Source: Novosphingobium sp. KA1
Lineage (GTDB): Bacteria > Pseudomonadota > Alphaproteobacteria > Sphingomonadales > Sphingomonadaceae
DNA: 64,000 nt
NCBI RefSeq assembly: GCF_017309955.1
Contig: NZ_CP021247.1
Coordinates: 3,001,001 to 3,065,000, forward strand
Direction of reading: 5' to 3'
Part shown: one piece after another, positions 33,834 to 42,854 of the stretch
Layout of the letters: the number at the start of each line of letters is the position of its first letter
Position numbering within the stretch: position 1 is the first letter of the stretch
Translations under genes and position numbers: made by a program
The notes under the pieces: generated by a model
Told to the model about the DNA's origin: nothing
Database searches by the model: none
Seen by the model: the letters and a program-made list of their open reading frames with translations, nothing else

Positions 33834-34646
33834 TCATAGCAATGCGCCGCCGTCGATCGGGTAGATCTGCCCGGTGATGAAGCTGGCCCGGTCGCCGGCG
33901 AGGAAGGCAACCATGCCCGCCATCTCGTCGGGGTTCGCGAAAGGGCGGCCGACGTACGTGCGGCGCTGGCGGATGGCCCGGTCTTCTTCCGCCACGCTGG
34001 CGGCGCCGTGACTGAACAGGCCGGAATCCGGGTGAAAGCGACTGCCGGTGCTGAAGGCGGCGGGATCTTGCGCGATCGTTGCATAAGGGGCGACCGCGTT
34101 GACGCGGATGCCGTGCTGGCCGAGTTCCTTCGCCAGAACCGCGGTGAAGCTGTGCACAGCGCCTTTGGCGGCGGAATAGACGGGAAGCTGATAGTCTCCC
34201 ACCAGGGCCGCGGTCGAGCCGACATTGACCAGGGCGCCGCCCTTGCGGGCGATCATGCCCGGCAACACGGCGTGGGTCATGCGCAGCACGGTGCCGAAAT
34301 TGAGGTCGATGTCGGCCATCCAGGTTGCCGGATCGGAATCGGCGAAAAAGCCTTGCGCGACGTTGCCGCCGACGTTGTTGACCAGCACATCGACGGGGCC
34401 AAGCGCCTCGGCGGCGGCAAGGATGCGCCCGGGCGCGGTGACGTCGGCAAGGTCGGCAGCGACAAAACGCGCTTGAGGAGCGCCTTGCTGAACGCAGTGA
34501 TCGGCCAGGCGTTCGCCCGCCTCGTGATCCCGCCCGACCAGAACGGTTGTTGCGCCTTCCCGGGCCAGTTCAAGGGCGATGGCGCGGCCGATGTTTGCCG
34601 TCGCGCCGGTCACGATTGCCAGTTTCCCGGCAAGGCCCAGGTCCAT
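33834..34646 (-). CDS. Short-chain dehydrogenase/reductase
   Basis: A 270-residue SDR with [27 protein letters not shown], a serine in NVGSTAAL and [10 protein letters not shown]. It ends [15 protein letters not shown] as classical SDRs do. It is followed by the NTF2-like gene on the minus strand. NAD(P)-dependent oxidation of a pathway intermediate is likely; the substrate is unknown. Confidence 0.9.
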   Translation of the reverse strand: MDLGLAGKLAIVTGATANIGRAIALELAREGATTVLVGRDHEAGERLADHCVQQGAPQARFVAADLADVTAPGRILAAAEALGPVDVLVNNVGGNVAQGFFADSDPATWMADIDLNFGTVLRMTHAVLPGMIARKGGALVNVGSTAALVGDYQLPVYSAAKGAVHSFTAVLAKELGQHGIRVNAVAPYATIAQDPAAFSTGSRFHPDSGLFSHGAASVAEEDRAIRQRRTYVGRPFANPDEMAGMVAFLAGDRASFITGQIYPIDGGALL

Positions 34647-34751
34647 TCCGCGCTCCTCCTGCCCGGACAGGCCGGGTCATTGTCGAAGCGAGGATGGGAT
34701 GGATCGGCAGGCGGGGCAAACCGCCCCTGCGATCAGCGGCTCAAGGCGCGA

Positions 34752-35243
34752 TCAGCCCTGCGAATAGTCGCCGCCGCTGTCGGCCGGGCTGTTTTCGTTG
34801 AAGCCGCCATCCGACTGGCGCTTGCGCGAGGTGAGCACGCAGCGGATTTCGCTGTCCTGGCCGTCGGCGCCGACCACGCGCAGGAAGGCCGGGGCGGTGC
34901 GATGGAGTTTTTCACCCTTGAGCTTGCCGCCGGTCATGGTCACGCTGTCGCCGGTCATCAGGTAGCTGCCGCGAACCCCGTCCGTGCCCTTGTAGCTGGA
35001 GAAGTTGACCACCTGGAAGTCGAGCGCCGGCACCGGATTGCCGACCGCGCCGCCGGCATCGCCGTCCTTCTCGCAGGTATAGTGGCCGAGCGGCAGGGTG
35101 CTGATGGTTCCGCCCGGCACCGGCGGCGGAGCCGGCTTCGCCATTGCCGGGGCGAGCCCTGCCGACACTGCGGCAAGCGCCAGGCCGCAGGCCAGAAAAG
35201 CGGGGGCGCGGGCGATGGGGGGGATGAACGGTGCGCGATTCAT
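34752..35243 (-). CDS. Secreted protein of unknown function
   Basis: A 163-residue protein with a signal peptide ([21 protein letters not shown]) and a small domain with two cysteines ([12 protein letters not shown] and [11 protein letters not shown]) that may form a disulphide. The pattern [19 protein letters not shown] is beta rich. I do not recognise a family. It is divergent from efp with 105 bp between the start codons. Confidence 0.65.
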   Translation of the reverse strand: MNRAPFIPPIARAPAFLACGLALAAVSAGLAPAMAKPAPPPVPGGTISTLPLGHYTCEKDGDAGGAVGNPVPALDFQVVNFSSYKGTDGVRGSYLMTGDSVTMTGGKLKGEKLHRTAPAFLRVVGADGQDSEIRCVLTSRKRQSDGGFNENSPADSGGDYSQG

Positions 35244-35348
35244 GACTGCTGCGCTAGCATTGACGCGAAGGAATTGCCACAGTCCGCGTCCTCCGCTAAG
35301 GGCGGCTGCTTCGCCGCTCAGCGGCTCTTTCCCATCGAAGGCTCACTC

Positions 35349-35912
35349 ATGAAGATCAGCGGCGTCGACATTCGTCCCGGCAATATTCTCGAATACGAAA
35401 AGGGTATCTGGAAAGTCGCCAAGACGCAGCACACCCAGCCTGGCAAGGGTGGCGCCTTCATGCAGGTCGAGATGAAGAACCTCATCGACGGCCGCAAGAC
35501 CAACGTGCGCTTCCGCAGCGCCGACACCGTCGAGCGCGTCCGTCTCGACACCAAGGACTTCCAGTTCCTCTACGCCGAGGGCGAAGACCTGGTGTTCATG
35601 GACATCGAGACCTACGAACAGATCATGCTCCCGGCCGACCTTCTGGGCGATGCCGCGGCCTTCCTTCAGGACGGCATGCAGGTTCTGCTCGAAATGTGGG
35701 AAGAGCGCCCGATCTCGGTGCAGCTGCCCGAACAGGTCGAAGCCACCATCGTCGAAGCCGATGCCGTGGTGAAGGGCCAGACCGCCTCGTCCAGCTACAA
35801 GCCTGCCGTGCTCGACAACGGCGTGCGCGTGATGGTGCCGCCGCACATCGAAAGCGGCACGCGCATCATCGTCGACGTGTACGAGAAGACCTACGTGAAG
35901 AAGGCCGACTGA
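35349..35912 (+). CDS. efp: Translation elongation factor P
   Basis: A 187-residue EF-P, which helps ribosomes pass polyproline stretches. Three beta-barrel domains are expected; the conserved loop QPGKGGAF presents K33, the residue that is modified in many bacteria. The start at 35349 gives the normal length; a long open frame upstream is ignored. Its stop overlaps the ATG of the next gene as TGATG. Confidence 0.96.
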   Translation: MKISGVDIRPGNILEYEKGIWKVAKTQHTQPGKGGAFMQVEMKNLIDGRKTNVRFRSADTVERVRLDTKDFQFLYAEGEDLVFMDIETYEQIMLPADLLGDAAAFLQDGMQVLLEMWEERPISVQLPEQVEATIVEADAVVKGQTASSSYKPAVLDNGVRVMVPPHIESGTRIIVDVYEKTYVKKAD

Positions 35913-36328
35913 TGCGCCGGGCGGTCCTTTTCGCGCTGGCCGGCGCGTCGCTGGCGTTTGGCGCTTCGCCGGTGCTGGCGGCTGCCAGGCCTGTCGCGAA
36001 GGCGACTGCCCCCGCCGCCAGGCCGGCGGCCCCTGCCGCGGGCGCACACACCGCACCGCCGCCCGAGGTCGAACATGCGATGTTCTACCTCAAGGTGCTG
36101 ATTTCCGGCCTGCAGTCGGACCAGGTCGAGCAGCCCGTGAAGGGCGTGCTGGTGGGCTGTCTGTACAACAATTCGCTGTCGCGCATCAGCACGGCGATGG
36201 ACAAGGTGATCGCGGAGAACCCTGCAAAGGTTCATCGCGACAAGCCCAACGAAGTTCTGACCGCCATGGTCGCGATCTGCAATCATCCGGCCCAAGGCGG
36301 TGCGTCCCAGCCCGCCAAGGGCCGATAA
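35912..36328 (+). CDS. Small secreted protein translationally coupled to efp
   Basis: A 138-residue protein with a signal peptide (AVLFALAGASLAFGASPVLA) and an Ala/Pro linker, then a helical domain (HAMFYLKVLISGLQSDQVEQ, VGCLYNNSLSRISTAMDKVI) with two cysteines. No family is recognised. The ATG overlaps the efp stop (TGATG). Codon use resembles that of the neighbours. It probably acts in the periplasm and shares only expression with efp. Confidence 0.72.
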   Translation: MRRAVLFALAGASLAFGASPVLAAARPVAKATAPAARPAAPAAGAHTAPPPEVEHAMFYLKVLISGLQSDQVEQPVKGVLVGCLYNNSLSRISTAMDKVIAENPAKVHRDKPNEVLTAMVAICNHPAQGGASQPAKGR

Positions 36329-36422
36329 TCGCATCGATATTCACGGCGGTTCCGCTTTTCACGGACTTGCCCTCCAAGCATAACCGGCCGGTTCATCCGG
36401 CCCTCGAAGGACTAAAGGTATT

Positions 36423-37238
36423 ATGGCCATCTCCGGTCTCATGCGCGTGATGGAAAAGGCGGCTCGCAAGGCGGGCAACCGCCTCCGCCGCGACTTCGGC
36501 GAAATCGAGCACCTGCAGGTCTCGCGCAAGGGACCGGCGGACTTCGTCTCGAAGGCCGACCAGGCTTCCGAACGCACGATCTGGGACGAACTGCGCGCCG
36601 CGCGTCCCGATTGGGGCTTCCTGTTCGAGGAAGCCGGCGAGATCGAGGGCGATCCCGACAAGCCGCGTTTCATCGTCGACCCGCTCGACGGCACGACCAA
36701 CTTCCTGCACGGCATTCCGCACTTCGCGATCTCGATCGCGGTGCAGGAGCCGCGTCTCGACGGCAAGGGCTGGGGCGAAGTCACCGCCGGCCTCATCTAC
36801 AACCCGGTCACCGACGAATCGTACTGGGCCGAAAAGTCGCGCGGCGCCTGGCTGCACGACAAGCGCCTGCGCGTTTCCTCGCGTCGTCACATGGACGAGA
36901 GCGTGATCGCCACCGGCATTCCCTTCGCCGGTCATGGCGACGCGGGCAAGTGGACCAAGATCTACCACGCGCTGGCGCCGCAGGTTGCGGGCATCCGCCG
37001 GTTCGGTTCGGCGGCGCTTGACCTCGCGTGGGTTGCGGCCGGTCGTTACGAAGGTTTCTGGGAAGCCGACCTCAAGCCCTGGGATACGGCCGCGGGCTGC
37101 CTCCTCGTGCGTGAGGCAGGTGGTTTCGTGTCGGACTGGAAGGGCCGTTCGCAGGTGATCTGCGATACCGAAATCCTTGCCGGCAACGATGTTCTCCACT
37201 CCCGTCTGCACAAGTTGCTGGTAACTGCACTCAAGTGA
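36423..37238 (+). CDS. suhB: Inositol monophosphatase family protein
   Basis: A 271-residue Mg-dependent phosphatase with the family motifs in order: FEEAGEIEGD (first Glu), IVDPLDGTTNFLHG (DPxDGT) and WEADLKPWDTAAGCLLVREAGG (WDxAAG). Likely substrates are inositol phosphates or similar sugar phosphates; SuhB also joins rRNA antitermination complexes in E. coli. Length and motifs are complete. Its stop codon lies in a perfect 10+10 palindrome (37227-37247). Confidence 0.93.
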   Translation: MAISGLMRVMEKAARKAGNRLRRDFGEIEHLQVSRKGPADFVSKADQASERTIWDELRAARPDWGFLFEEAGEIEGDPDKPRFIVDPLDGTTNFLHGIPHFAISIAVQEPRLDGKGWGEVTAGLIYNPVTDESYWAEKSRGAWLHDKRLRVSSRRHMDESVIATGIPFAGHGDAGKWTKIYHALAPQVAGIRRFGSAALDLAWVAAGRYEGFWEADLKPWDTAAGCLLVREAGGFVSDWKGRSQVICDTEILAGNDVLHSRLHKLLVTALK

Positions 37239-37247
37239 CTTGAGTGC
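37227..37247 (+). terminator. Palindrome across the suhB stop codon
   Basis: GCACTCAAGT and ACTTGAGTGC flank a single G at 37237; the TGA stop of suhB (37236-37238) is at the centre. In RNA it could fold with a 3- to 5-base loop. It could be a terminator or a protein-binding site. Just after it AGCGCCGGCGCCGCT is repeated directly (37249-37263 and 37272-37286). Confidence 0.45.
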
Positions 37248-37330
37248 GAGCGCCGGCGCCGCTAAGCGTGCAGCGCCGGCGCCGCTTGCCCTCGGTTTTC
37301 CAGGGCGGGCGGCCTGCACGCGGCAAGCGT

Positions 37331-37414
37331 GCCCCTGTGGCGGAATGGTAGACGCGAACGACTCAAAATCGTTTGTCGCAAGGCGTGCCCGTTCGAGTCG
37401 GGCCAGGGGCACCA
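37331..37414 (+). tRNA. tRNA-Leu, anticodon CAA
   Basis: The acceptor arms GCCCCTG and CAGGGGC pair perfectly. The anticodon stem AACGA/TCGTT encloses CTCAAAA, giving CAA, which reads UUG codons. A long variable arm (type II) follows and the T arm has GTTCGAGTC. The CCA end is encoded (37412-37414). Confidence 0.95.
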
Positions 37415-37425
37415 TGCAATCGATC

Positions 37426-37455
37426 TTCGGCGCGAAACTCCGGTTTCGCGCCGAA
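37426..37455 (+). terminator. Hairpin downstream of tRNA-Leu
   Basis: TTCGGCGCGAAA (37426-37437) pairs perfectly with TTTCGCGCCGAA (37444-37455) around CTCCGG, starting 11 bases after the tRNA. The following T run is short. It is probably the tRNA terminator. Confidence 0.7.
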
Positions 37456-38015
37456 ATCGTTTCCGGCCCGGATTTCGGGCTCCTTCTGCGTCTGCCTGGC
37501 CAGTCGTTTCAACGACTTGTCGCATTTAACGGTGAATCACTGCCCAGCCGCGCAAGAATCGGTCATTGGCGGTTTCGCACTTGATGCGTCGATGTCTGCC
37601 AATTGCGGTTCTGCCGGCCCTGGCCGTGTTCCTCATGATCGCGATGGACGTCCGTATCGAGGATTGCCGGAAACCGATCCGTCCAGTGAGTGCCGAGTCT
37701 GGACAGGATAGCATTGCGCGGTTGCCCCTACTGCCGCGCAAGGGGTTCCGGCACTTCCCGCAAGTTCGCCTTGCCGTCCCCATAGGCGGTCGAGGTCGCT
37801 TCGGGTCGCAAAGCGGGCAGAAGCACAGCTTCGCCCCGTCGCGCCGGTCCGTTCCGGGGGGAGCGGGCCGGCGCGCATTGCCGCGTGCGGTGGCCACACA
37901 ATTGGCGCGAAACGCTCCTTTCCCTTCAAAAACTGCGCTGAAAGCCAAGTCGCGGGCGATCAGTGTGTTTGCCAAGTCCTTCACTCTCTAGTATTTTGTC
38001 GGTGAAGGGGACGAT
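37456..38015. other. Intergenic stretch without a convincing gene
   Basis: Open frames exist on both strands (37584-37991 plus; 37526-37984 minus). The plus frame begins with a hydrophobic segment after an ATG at 37584, but there is no Shine-Dalgarno and the rest has biased, low-information composition. I see no repeat or RNA here. The promoter of the gene at 38016 must lie in its right part (GTGAAGGGG is a plausible binding site before the ATG). Confidence 0.4.
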
Positions 38016-39839
38016 ATGGAACCTAGCGCCGCCGATTTTCACGACGCCTTATTGCGCGTCATCGGGTCATCAACCTTCCGCTCGTCGCCGCGTCTTTCCG
38101 AACTTCTTGTCCATCTTGTCGAACAGACCCTCGCCGGTCACGCCGATCGTCTGAAGGGGTATGCGATCGCCCTTGATGTCTTCGGGCGGGACGAGGGTTT
38201 TGACGCATCCTCCGATTCGATCGTGCGCGTGCAGATAGCGCGCCTGCGCAAGGCCCTTGCCGAGTATTATGGGGGGGAGGGGGGGCGCGACCCGGCGCGG
38301 ATCGTTCTCTCGCGCGGTTCCTATGTGCCGTCGCTCGAACTGGCAGCGGCTCTCCAGCAGCCGGCGAGCGATGGTGACGATGCCGCTGCGGCCGAGCCGG
38401 AAGTCGCCGCAGGGGCGCAATTGCCGCTCGAGGCGGCGGAACGCACCGGTAGCGCCGCCCTCGAAGCCGGTGACGTGGAGGATGCGTCGCCCGAGCCATC
38501 GCCCTCGGCCGGCGGCACTGAGGCTCTCCTTCCATCCACAGCGTCCCCGGGCAAGCGCAGGGCATGGATACTGCTGGCGGTGCTCGCCTTGGTGTCGGCG
38601 CTGGTGATCATCTATTGGCCCGGCGAACTGCGCGATACGGTGGTATCCCGCGCCGGCGAGATGCCGCGCGGGCCGACCGTCTATGTTGCGCCCTATTCGC
38701 TGACGGGGGGAACCGCGCAGGCCGTTCATGTGCGAGACGGGTTCCAGTACGATCTGGTGAACTATCTGTCCCAGCTGCCCAATCTCGCGGTGATCGGGCT
38801 CGATCCGCGCGGACTTTCTCCGACCATGGAGCGCCGGGCGCGGACCGCGCCGCGTGGCAGCACTTTTGTGCTTCAGGGCGCGATCCTGATTTCCGGCGAC
38901 AAGTTCCGCGTCAACTCCAGCCTGGTGCGGGTTCCCGGCGGTGTGGTCGTCTGGTCGGAAAGCAGTGACCTCATGACGGTCGAGCCCAGTCGTATCCTGC
39001 AGATGCAGGCGGACATAGCGCTCGGTGTCGCCTCCCGTCTCGGCCAGCCCTACGGGGTGATCCATGAGACCATGCGGCATGACCTCGAAAATCACCGCAG
39101 CCTGTCGATGGACGACTATTTCTGCGAACTGGAAGCGTTCCAGTTCATGCGCGAAAAGCGCCCGGAAACCTTGCCGCCGGTCAAGGAGTGCCTGATCCGG
39201 GCCGTGGCGCGCCAGCCGAACTATTCGAATGCCTGGGCGCTGTTATCATGGATCCATACGCACCAGGCGGTCAGCAGCGGCGCCGGGGCATCGCGCGAGG
39301 CGCTCGATGCGGCGGAAAGGGCGGTGGCTGCCAACGCCACCAATGCGCAGGCCTATCAGTATCTGGCGATAGCGCGGTTCCATAACGGTGATTTTGTCGC
39401 CGCGCGCGAGGCTATCGGCAAGGCTCTGGCGATCAGCCCGAACAACGCCGAAATCCTTGCCGAGGCGAGCCGGCTTCTCGGCGTGCTGGGCGAGCATGAC
39501 AATGCGCCGGCCCTGGCCGAGAAGGCCATAAGCCTCAATCCCGGTCACCCGGCATGGTATTGGTCGGGGCTGACGATCGATGCGCTCTATCGCCGCGATG
39601 GACAGAAGGCGGTGCGTTACGCGCGGCTCGGCGCGGACGATTACGGGCTTATCCCGCGCTACCTGCTGGCCTCGGCGCTGGCGCTCAACCAGCAGCCGAA
39701 GCAGGCGGAATCGGTGCTGGTGCAGGCGGCTAAGGATTTTCCCAAGGTCGCACGGGACCGGCGCGAGTTGATCCGGGAAATGCACATGCCCGAATTCATC
39801 AGCGGACCGCTTGAGGCGCAGGGCCTCTTGGGAGGCTGA
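38016..39839 (+). CDS. Membrane-anchored regulator-like protein: winged-helix-like, TolB-like and TPR domains
   Basis: A 607-residue protein with three parts. Residues 1-110 (LLVHLVEQTLAGHADRLKGY, FDASSDSIVRVQIARLRKAL) match the N-terminal domain that precedes TolB/TPR modules in rhizobial adenylate-cyclase-like proteins. A single membrane helix follows an acidic linker (RAWILLAVLALVSALVIIYW, about 183-202). The periplasmic part has a TolB-N-like domain (FQYDLVNYLSQLPNLAVIGL ... GSTFVLQGAILISGDKFRVN) and a TPR array to the end. Cytoplasmic DNA binding with periplasmic sensing, as in CadC, is an inference. It is upstream of, but not fused to, the EPS genes. Confidence 0.7.
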   Translation: MEPSAADFHDALLRVIGSSTFRSSPRLSELLVHLVEQTLAGHADRLKGYAIALDVFGRDEGFDASSDSIVRVQIARLRKALAEYYGGEGGRDPARIVLSRGSYVPSLELAAALQQPASDGDDAAAAEPEVAAGAQLPLEAAERTGSAALEAGDVEDASPEPSPSAGGTEALLPSTASPGKRRAWILLAVLALVSALVIIYWPGELRDTVVSRAGEMPRGPTVYVAPYSLTGGTAQAVHVRDGFQYDLVNYLSQLPNLAVIGLDPRGLSPTMERRARTAPRGSTFVLQGAILISGDKFRVNSSLVRVPGGVVVWSESSDLMTVEPSRILQMQADIALGVASRLGQPYGVIHETMRHDLENHRSLSMDDYFCELEAFQFMREKRPETLPPVKECLIRAVARQPNYSNAWALLSWIHTHQAVSSGAGASREALDAAERAVAANATNAQAYQYLAIARFHNGDFVAAREAIGKALAISPNNAEILAEASRLLGVLGEHDNAPALAEKAISLNPGHPAWYWSGLTIDALYRRDGQKAVRYARLGADDYGLIPRYLLASALALNQQPKQAESVLVQAAKDFPKVARDRRELIREMHMPEFISGPLEAQGLLGG

Positions 39840-39927
39840 GCATCCTGTCCGATCCGGTTGATTGCATGCGATAATGGCATGGCGGTAGGCGCTTGCAGGG
39901 AGCGAGCAGGAGCCATAGGCTGCGGGC

Positions 39928-41265
39928 ATGAAAACCCTGCTCCATTCCGCCGCTGCGCTGTCCGTCTGCGCCCTGTTCCCCGCTTCAGCGCAGGCTGCCT
40001 CGACGGCGCCGGACGTGGCGACGGCGATCGCGCGGGATCTGCCCGGGTTGATGACGACCTACCGCGACCTTCATTCGCACCCTGAATTGAGCAATCAGGA
40101 AGTGCGCAGCGCGGCCGTCCTCGCCAAGGCGGCGCGCGAGGCCGGTTTCACGGTTACAGAGAAAGTGGGCGGCACGGGCGTCGTCGCGGTGCTCAGGAAC
40201 GGAGAGGGGCCGACCGTCCTGATCCGGGCGGACATGGATGGGCTGCCGGTGATCGAGCAGACGGGGGTGCCGTTTGCCTCGGTCCAGCGCGGAACGTCGA
40301 CCGCGGGTGTCGAAAGCGGCATCATGCACGCTTGCGGGCACGACACCCACATGACCGCGTGGATCGAGACGGCGCGGCTGATGGCCGCGCGCAAGTCGCA
40401 GTGGTCGGGCACCCTGGTCATGGTCGGGCAACCGGCCGAGGAAACCGGGGAGGGTGCCTTGGCGATGCTCAAGGACGGGCTCTACAGCCGTTTCCCCAAG
40501 CCGGACTACACGCTGGCGTTTCACGATTCGGCGGATCTTCCGGCCGGGCAGGTGGGGGCTGCGGTGGGCTGGGCGCTGGCCAACGTGGACAGTGTCGACA
40601 TCGACGTGAAGGGCATCGGCGGCCACGGTGCCTATCCGCAGGCGACCAAGGATCCCATCGTCCTGGCCAGTGCGATCGTCATGAAGTTGCAGACGCTCGC
40701 CAGCCGCGAGACCAACCCGCTCGATCCGGTGGTGGTCACGGTCGGCTCGTTCCATGCGGGTGCCAAGCACAACGTGATTTCCGACGATGCCAAGCTGCAG
40801 CTGACGGTGCGCAGCTACTCCGACGAGACGCGCAACCGCCTGCTCGACGGCATCCGCCGCATCGCGCGCGGCGAGGCGATCGCCTCGGGCCTGCCGGATC
40901 CGCTGATGCCGGTCGTCACCGTCAAGGAGCCGCATACCCGGGCGACCTGGAATTCGCCGGAATTCACGCAGACCGTCGTTGCCGATCTCAAGGCGCAGAT
41001 GGGCGAGGCCAATGTCGTCGTCACCCCGTCCGTCATGGGCGGCGAGGACTTCGGCGAGTTCCGCCGCGCGGACGAGGACCACATCCAGTCGGTCATCTTC
41101 TGGGTCGGCGGGGTCGACCCCGCCAAGCTGGCGGCGGCGAAGTCGGGCGGCGCGCCCTTGCCATCGCTGCACAGCCCGTTCTGGGCACCGGTGGCGGACA
41201 AGGTCATCGCCTCGGGCAGCGAGGCGATCACGCTCACGGCGCTGCGGCTGATGCCGCGCCGATGA
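39928..41265 (+). CDS. Secreted M20-family amidohydrolase/peptidase
   Basis: A 445-residue zinc hydrolase with a signal peptide (MKTLLHSAAALSVCALFPAS followed by AQA). The M20D features are DLHSHPELSNQE, IRADMDGLPV, the metal site HACGHDTHMT and the catalytic glutamate in PAEETGEGA. The dimerisation domain GIGGHGAYPQATKDPI is intact. Such enzymes release amino acids from N-acyl or peptide substrates. The signal peptide places it in the periplasm. It is followed by a terminator and unconnected to the EPS genes. Confidence 0.9.
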   Translation: MKTLLHSAAALSVCALFPASAQAASTAPDVATAIARDLPGLMTTYRDLHSHPELSNQEVRSAAVLAKAAREAGFTVTEKVGGTGVVAVLRNGEGPTVLIRADMDGLPVIEQTGVPFASVQRGTSTAGVESGIMHACGHDTHMTAWIETARLMAARKSQWSGTLVMVGQPAEETGEGALAMLKDGLYSRFPKPDYTLAFHDSADLPAGQVGAAVGWALANVDSVDIDVKGIGGHGAYPQATKDPIVLASAIVMKLQTLASRETNPLDPVVVTVGSFHAGAKHNVISDDAKLQLTVRSYSDETRNRLLDGIRRIARGEAIASGLPDPLMPVVTVKEPHTRATWNSPEFTQTVVADLKAQMGEANVVVTPSVMGGEDFGEFRRADEDHIQSVIFWVGGVDPAKLAAAKSGGAPLPSLHSPFWAPVADKVIASGSEAITLTALRLMPRR

Positions 41266-41273
41266 GTGCGGGG

Positions 41274-41296
41274 AAGGGGGCATCGTCCCCCTTTTT
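41274..41296 (+). terminator. Rho-independent terminator after the M20 gene
   Basis: AAGGGGG (41274-41280) and CCCCCTT (41287-41293) enclose CATCGT and run into TTTTT (41292-41296). Confidence 0.88.
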
Positions 41297-41468
41297 CGTC
41301 GGGGCTTGCTGTAAATCGGGCCGACGCTTTTTCGCTAAATACCGTTTCTGGCGGGAAATATCGCGCGTTTAACGGTTGCGCCCTGTCAGATTTACCGACA
41401 GTTTACCCATTATCGGTAGCTGTAGGGAAGGGCCGCGACCGGCCCGTTGACTGGCGAAACGCGCGACG

Positions 41469-42854
41469 ATGATTCGTCTTTTCAAACACTATATCCCTCA
41501 CGCCGTCGTGCTGCTGTGCTTCGTCGACCTCATTCTGCTGATGCTTGCCAACGAAGTGTCCTGGCGGCTGCGGGCCGAGCAGATCGGCATGGATCCGGGC
41601 GATGTCGTGCAGCGTTTCGGGGTTCACGCTGCCTTTGCCGGGGTGATTGTCATGGCGATGGTGGCGGTCGGCGTCTACGGCGCGGATGCGCTGCGATCGA
41701 TGCGGTTTGCCGCGGCGCGGCTGCTGGTGGCGGTATCGCTGGGCATCATCGCGCTTTCGTTTGTCGATTTCCTGTTCGCCGGGCAGCATTTCTGGCGCTC
41801 GACGCTGGCCTATTCGATGGCCTTCGCGATCTTCCTGCTGATCGCCAACCGCCTGCTGCTGAGCGGCCTGCTCGGCACTTCGGCGTTCCGCCGCCGGGTC
41901 CTGGTGCTGGGCGCCGGGGACCGCGCGCAGCGCCTCTATCAGCTTGCCGAACGGCCGGAGAGCGGCTTTGCCATCGTCGGCTACATTGCCATGAGCGAGG
42001 CGCCGCCGGTCGTGGAGGAAGCGATCGCCCGCAGCGCGATCCACGATCTCACCCGTTTTGTCGGCAACCTCGGCGTCAGCGAAGTGGTGCTGGCGCTGGA
42101 AGAACGGCGCAACGCGCTGCCGCTCAAGGATCTGCTGCGGATCAAGACCACCGGCGTCCACGTCAACGAATTCTCCAGCTTCCTGGAGCGTGAGACCGGG
42201 CGGGTCGATCTCGATACCGTCAATCCCAGCTGGCTGATCTTTTCCGACGGGTTCTCATCCGGCCGCATGTTTTCGAGCGCCGCCAAGCGTGTCTTCGACG
42301 TCTGTGCCTCGGCGCTCCTGCTGGCTCTGACGGGCCCTGTAATCCTGCTGTTCGCACTGATCGTGAAGATCGACAGCCGCGGCCCGGCATTCTACCGCCA
42401 GCCGCGGGTCGGCCTGTTCGGCGAGCCGTTCGACGTCATCAAGCTGCGCTCGATGCGCACCGATGCCGAGGCGAACGGCGCCCAGTGGGCCGAGAAGGAC
42501 GATCCCCGCGTCACCCGGGTGGGCCGCTTCATCCGCAAGGTGCGGATCGATGAACTGCCGCAGGCCTGGAGCGTGCTCAAGGGCGAGATGAGCTTTGTCG
42601 GCCCGCGGCCCGAACGGCCCCAGTTCGTTGCCGATCTCGAAGGGCAGCTGCGCTATTATGCCGAACGGCACATGGTGAAGCCGGGCATCACCGGCTGGGC
42701 GCAGATCAACTACCCCTATGGCGCCTCGATCGAGGATTCCCGGCACAAGCTCGAATACGATCTCTACTACGCCAAGAATTACACGCCGTTCCTCGATTTC
42801 CTGATCATCCTGCAGACCTTGCGGGTGGTGCTGTGGAGCGAGGGAGCGCGATGA
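41469..42854 (+). CDS. XrtA/PEP-CTERM-type exopolysaccharide sugar transferase (TIGR03013-like)
   Basis: A 461-residue polyprenyl-phosphate sugar transferase that starts EPS repeat units at the inner membrane. Four to five N-terminal membrane helices are followed by a Rossmann-like CoA-binding-type domain (RVLVLGAGDRAQRLYQL) and the C-terminal bacterial sugar transferase domain: KRVFDVCASALLLALTGPVI, GPAFYRQPRVGLFGEPFDVI, KLRSMRTDAE, RKVRIDELPQAWSVLKGEMS, FVGPRPERP. The combination with PrsK and PrsR genes directly after it matches the XrtA system type. It overlaps the kinase gene by ATGA. Confidence 0.9.
   Translation: MIRLFKHYIPHAVVLLCFVDLILLMLANEVSWRLRAEQIGMDPGDVVQRFGVHAAFAGVIVMAMVAVGVYGADALRSMRFAAARLLVAVSLGIIALSFVDFLFAGQHFWRSTLAYSMAFAIFLLIANRLLLSGLLGTSAFRRRVLVLGAGDRAQRLYQLAERPESGFAIVGYIAMSEAPPVVEEAIARSAIHDLTRFVGNLGVSEVVLALEERRNALPLKDLLRIKTTGVHVNEFSSFLERETGRVDLDTVNPSWLIFSDGFSSGRMFSSAAKRVFDVCASALLLALTGPVILLFALIVKIDSRGPAFYRQPRVGLFGEPFDVIKLRSMRTDAEANGAQWAEKDDPRVTRVGRFIRKVRIDELPQAWSVLKGEMSFVGPRPERPQFVADLEGQLRYYAERHMVKPGITGWAQINYPYGASIEDSRHKLEYDLYYAKNYTPFLDFLIILQTLRVVLWSEGAR

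Noticed and set aside
34008..35348. Long plus-strand open frame running into efp
   Set aside because: It is opposite an SDR and a secreted-protein gene; EF-P has its normal start and length from 35349.
37584..37991. Possible secreted protein on the plus strand before the TolB/TPR gene
   Set aside because: A hydrophobic start is followed by basic, low-complexity residues; no Shine-Dalgarno and an equally long open frame exists on the opposite strand.
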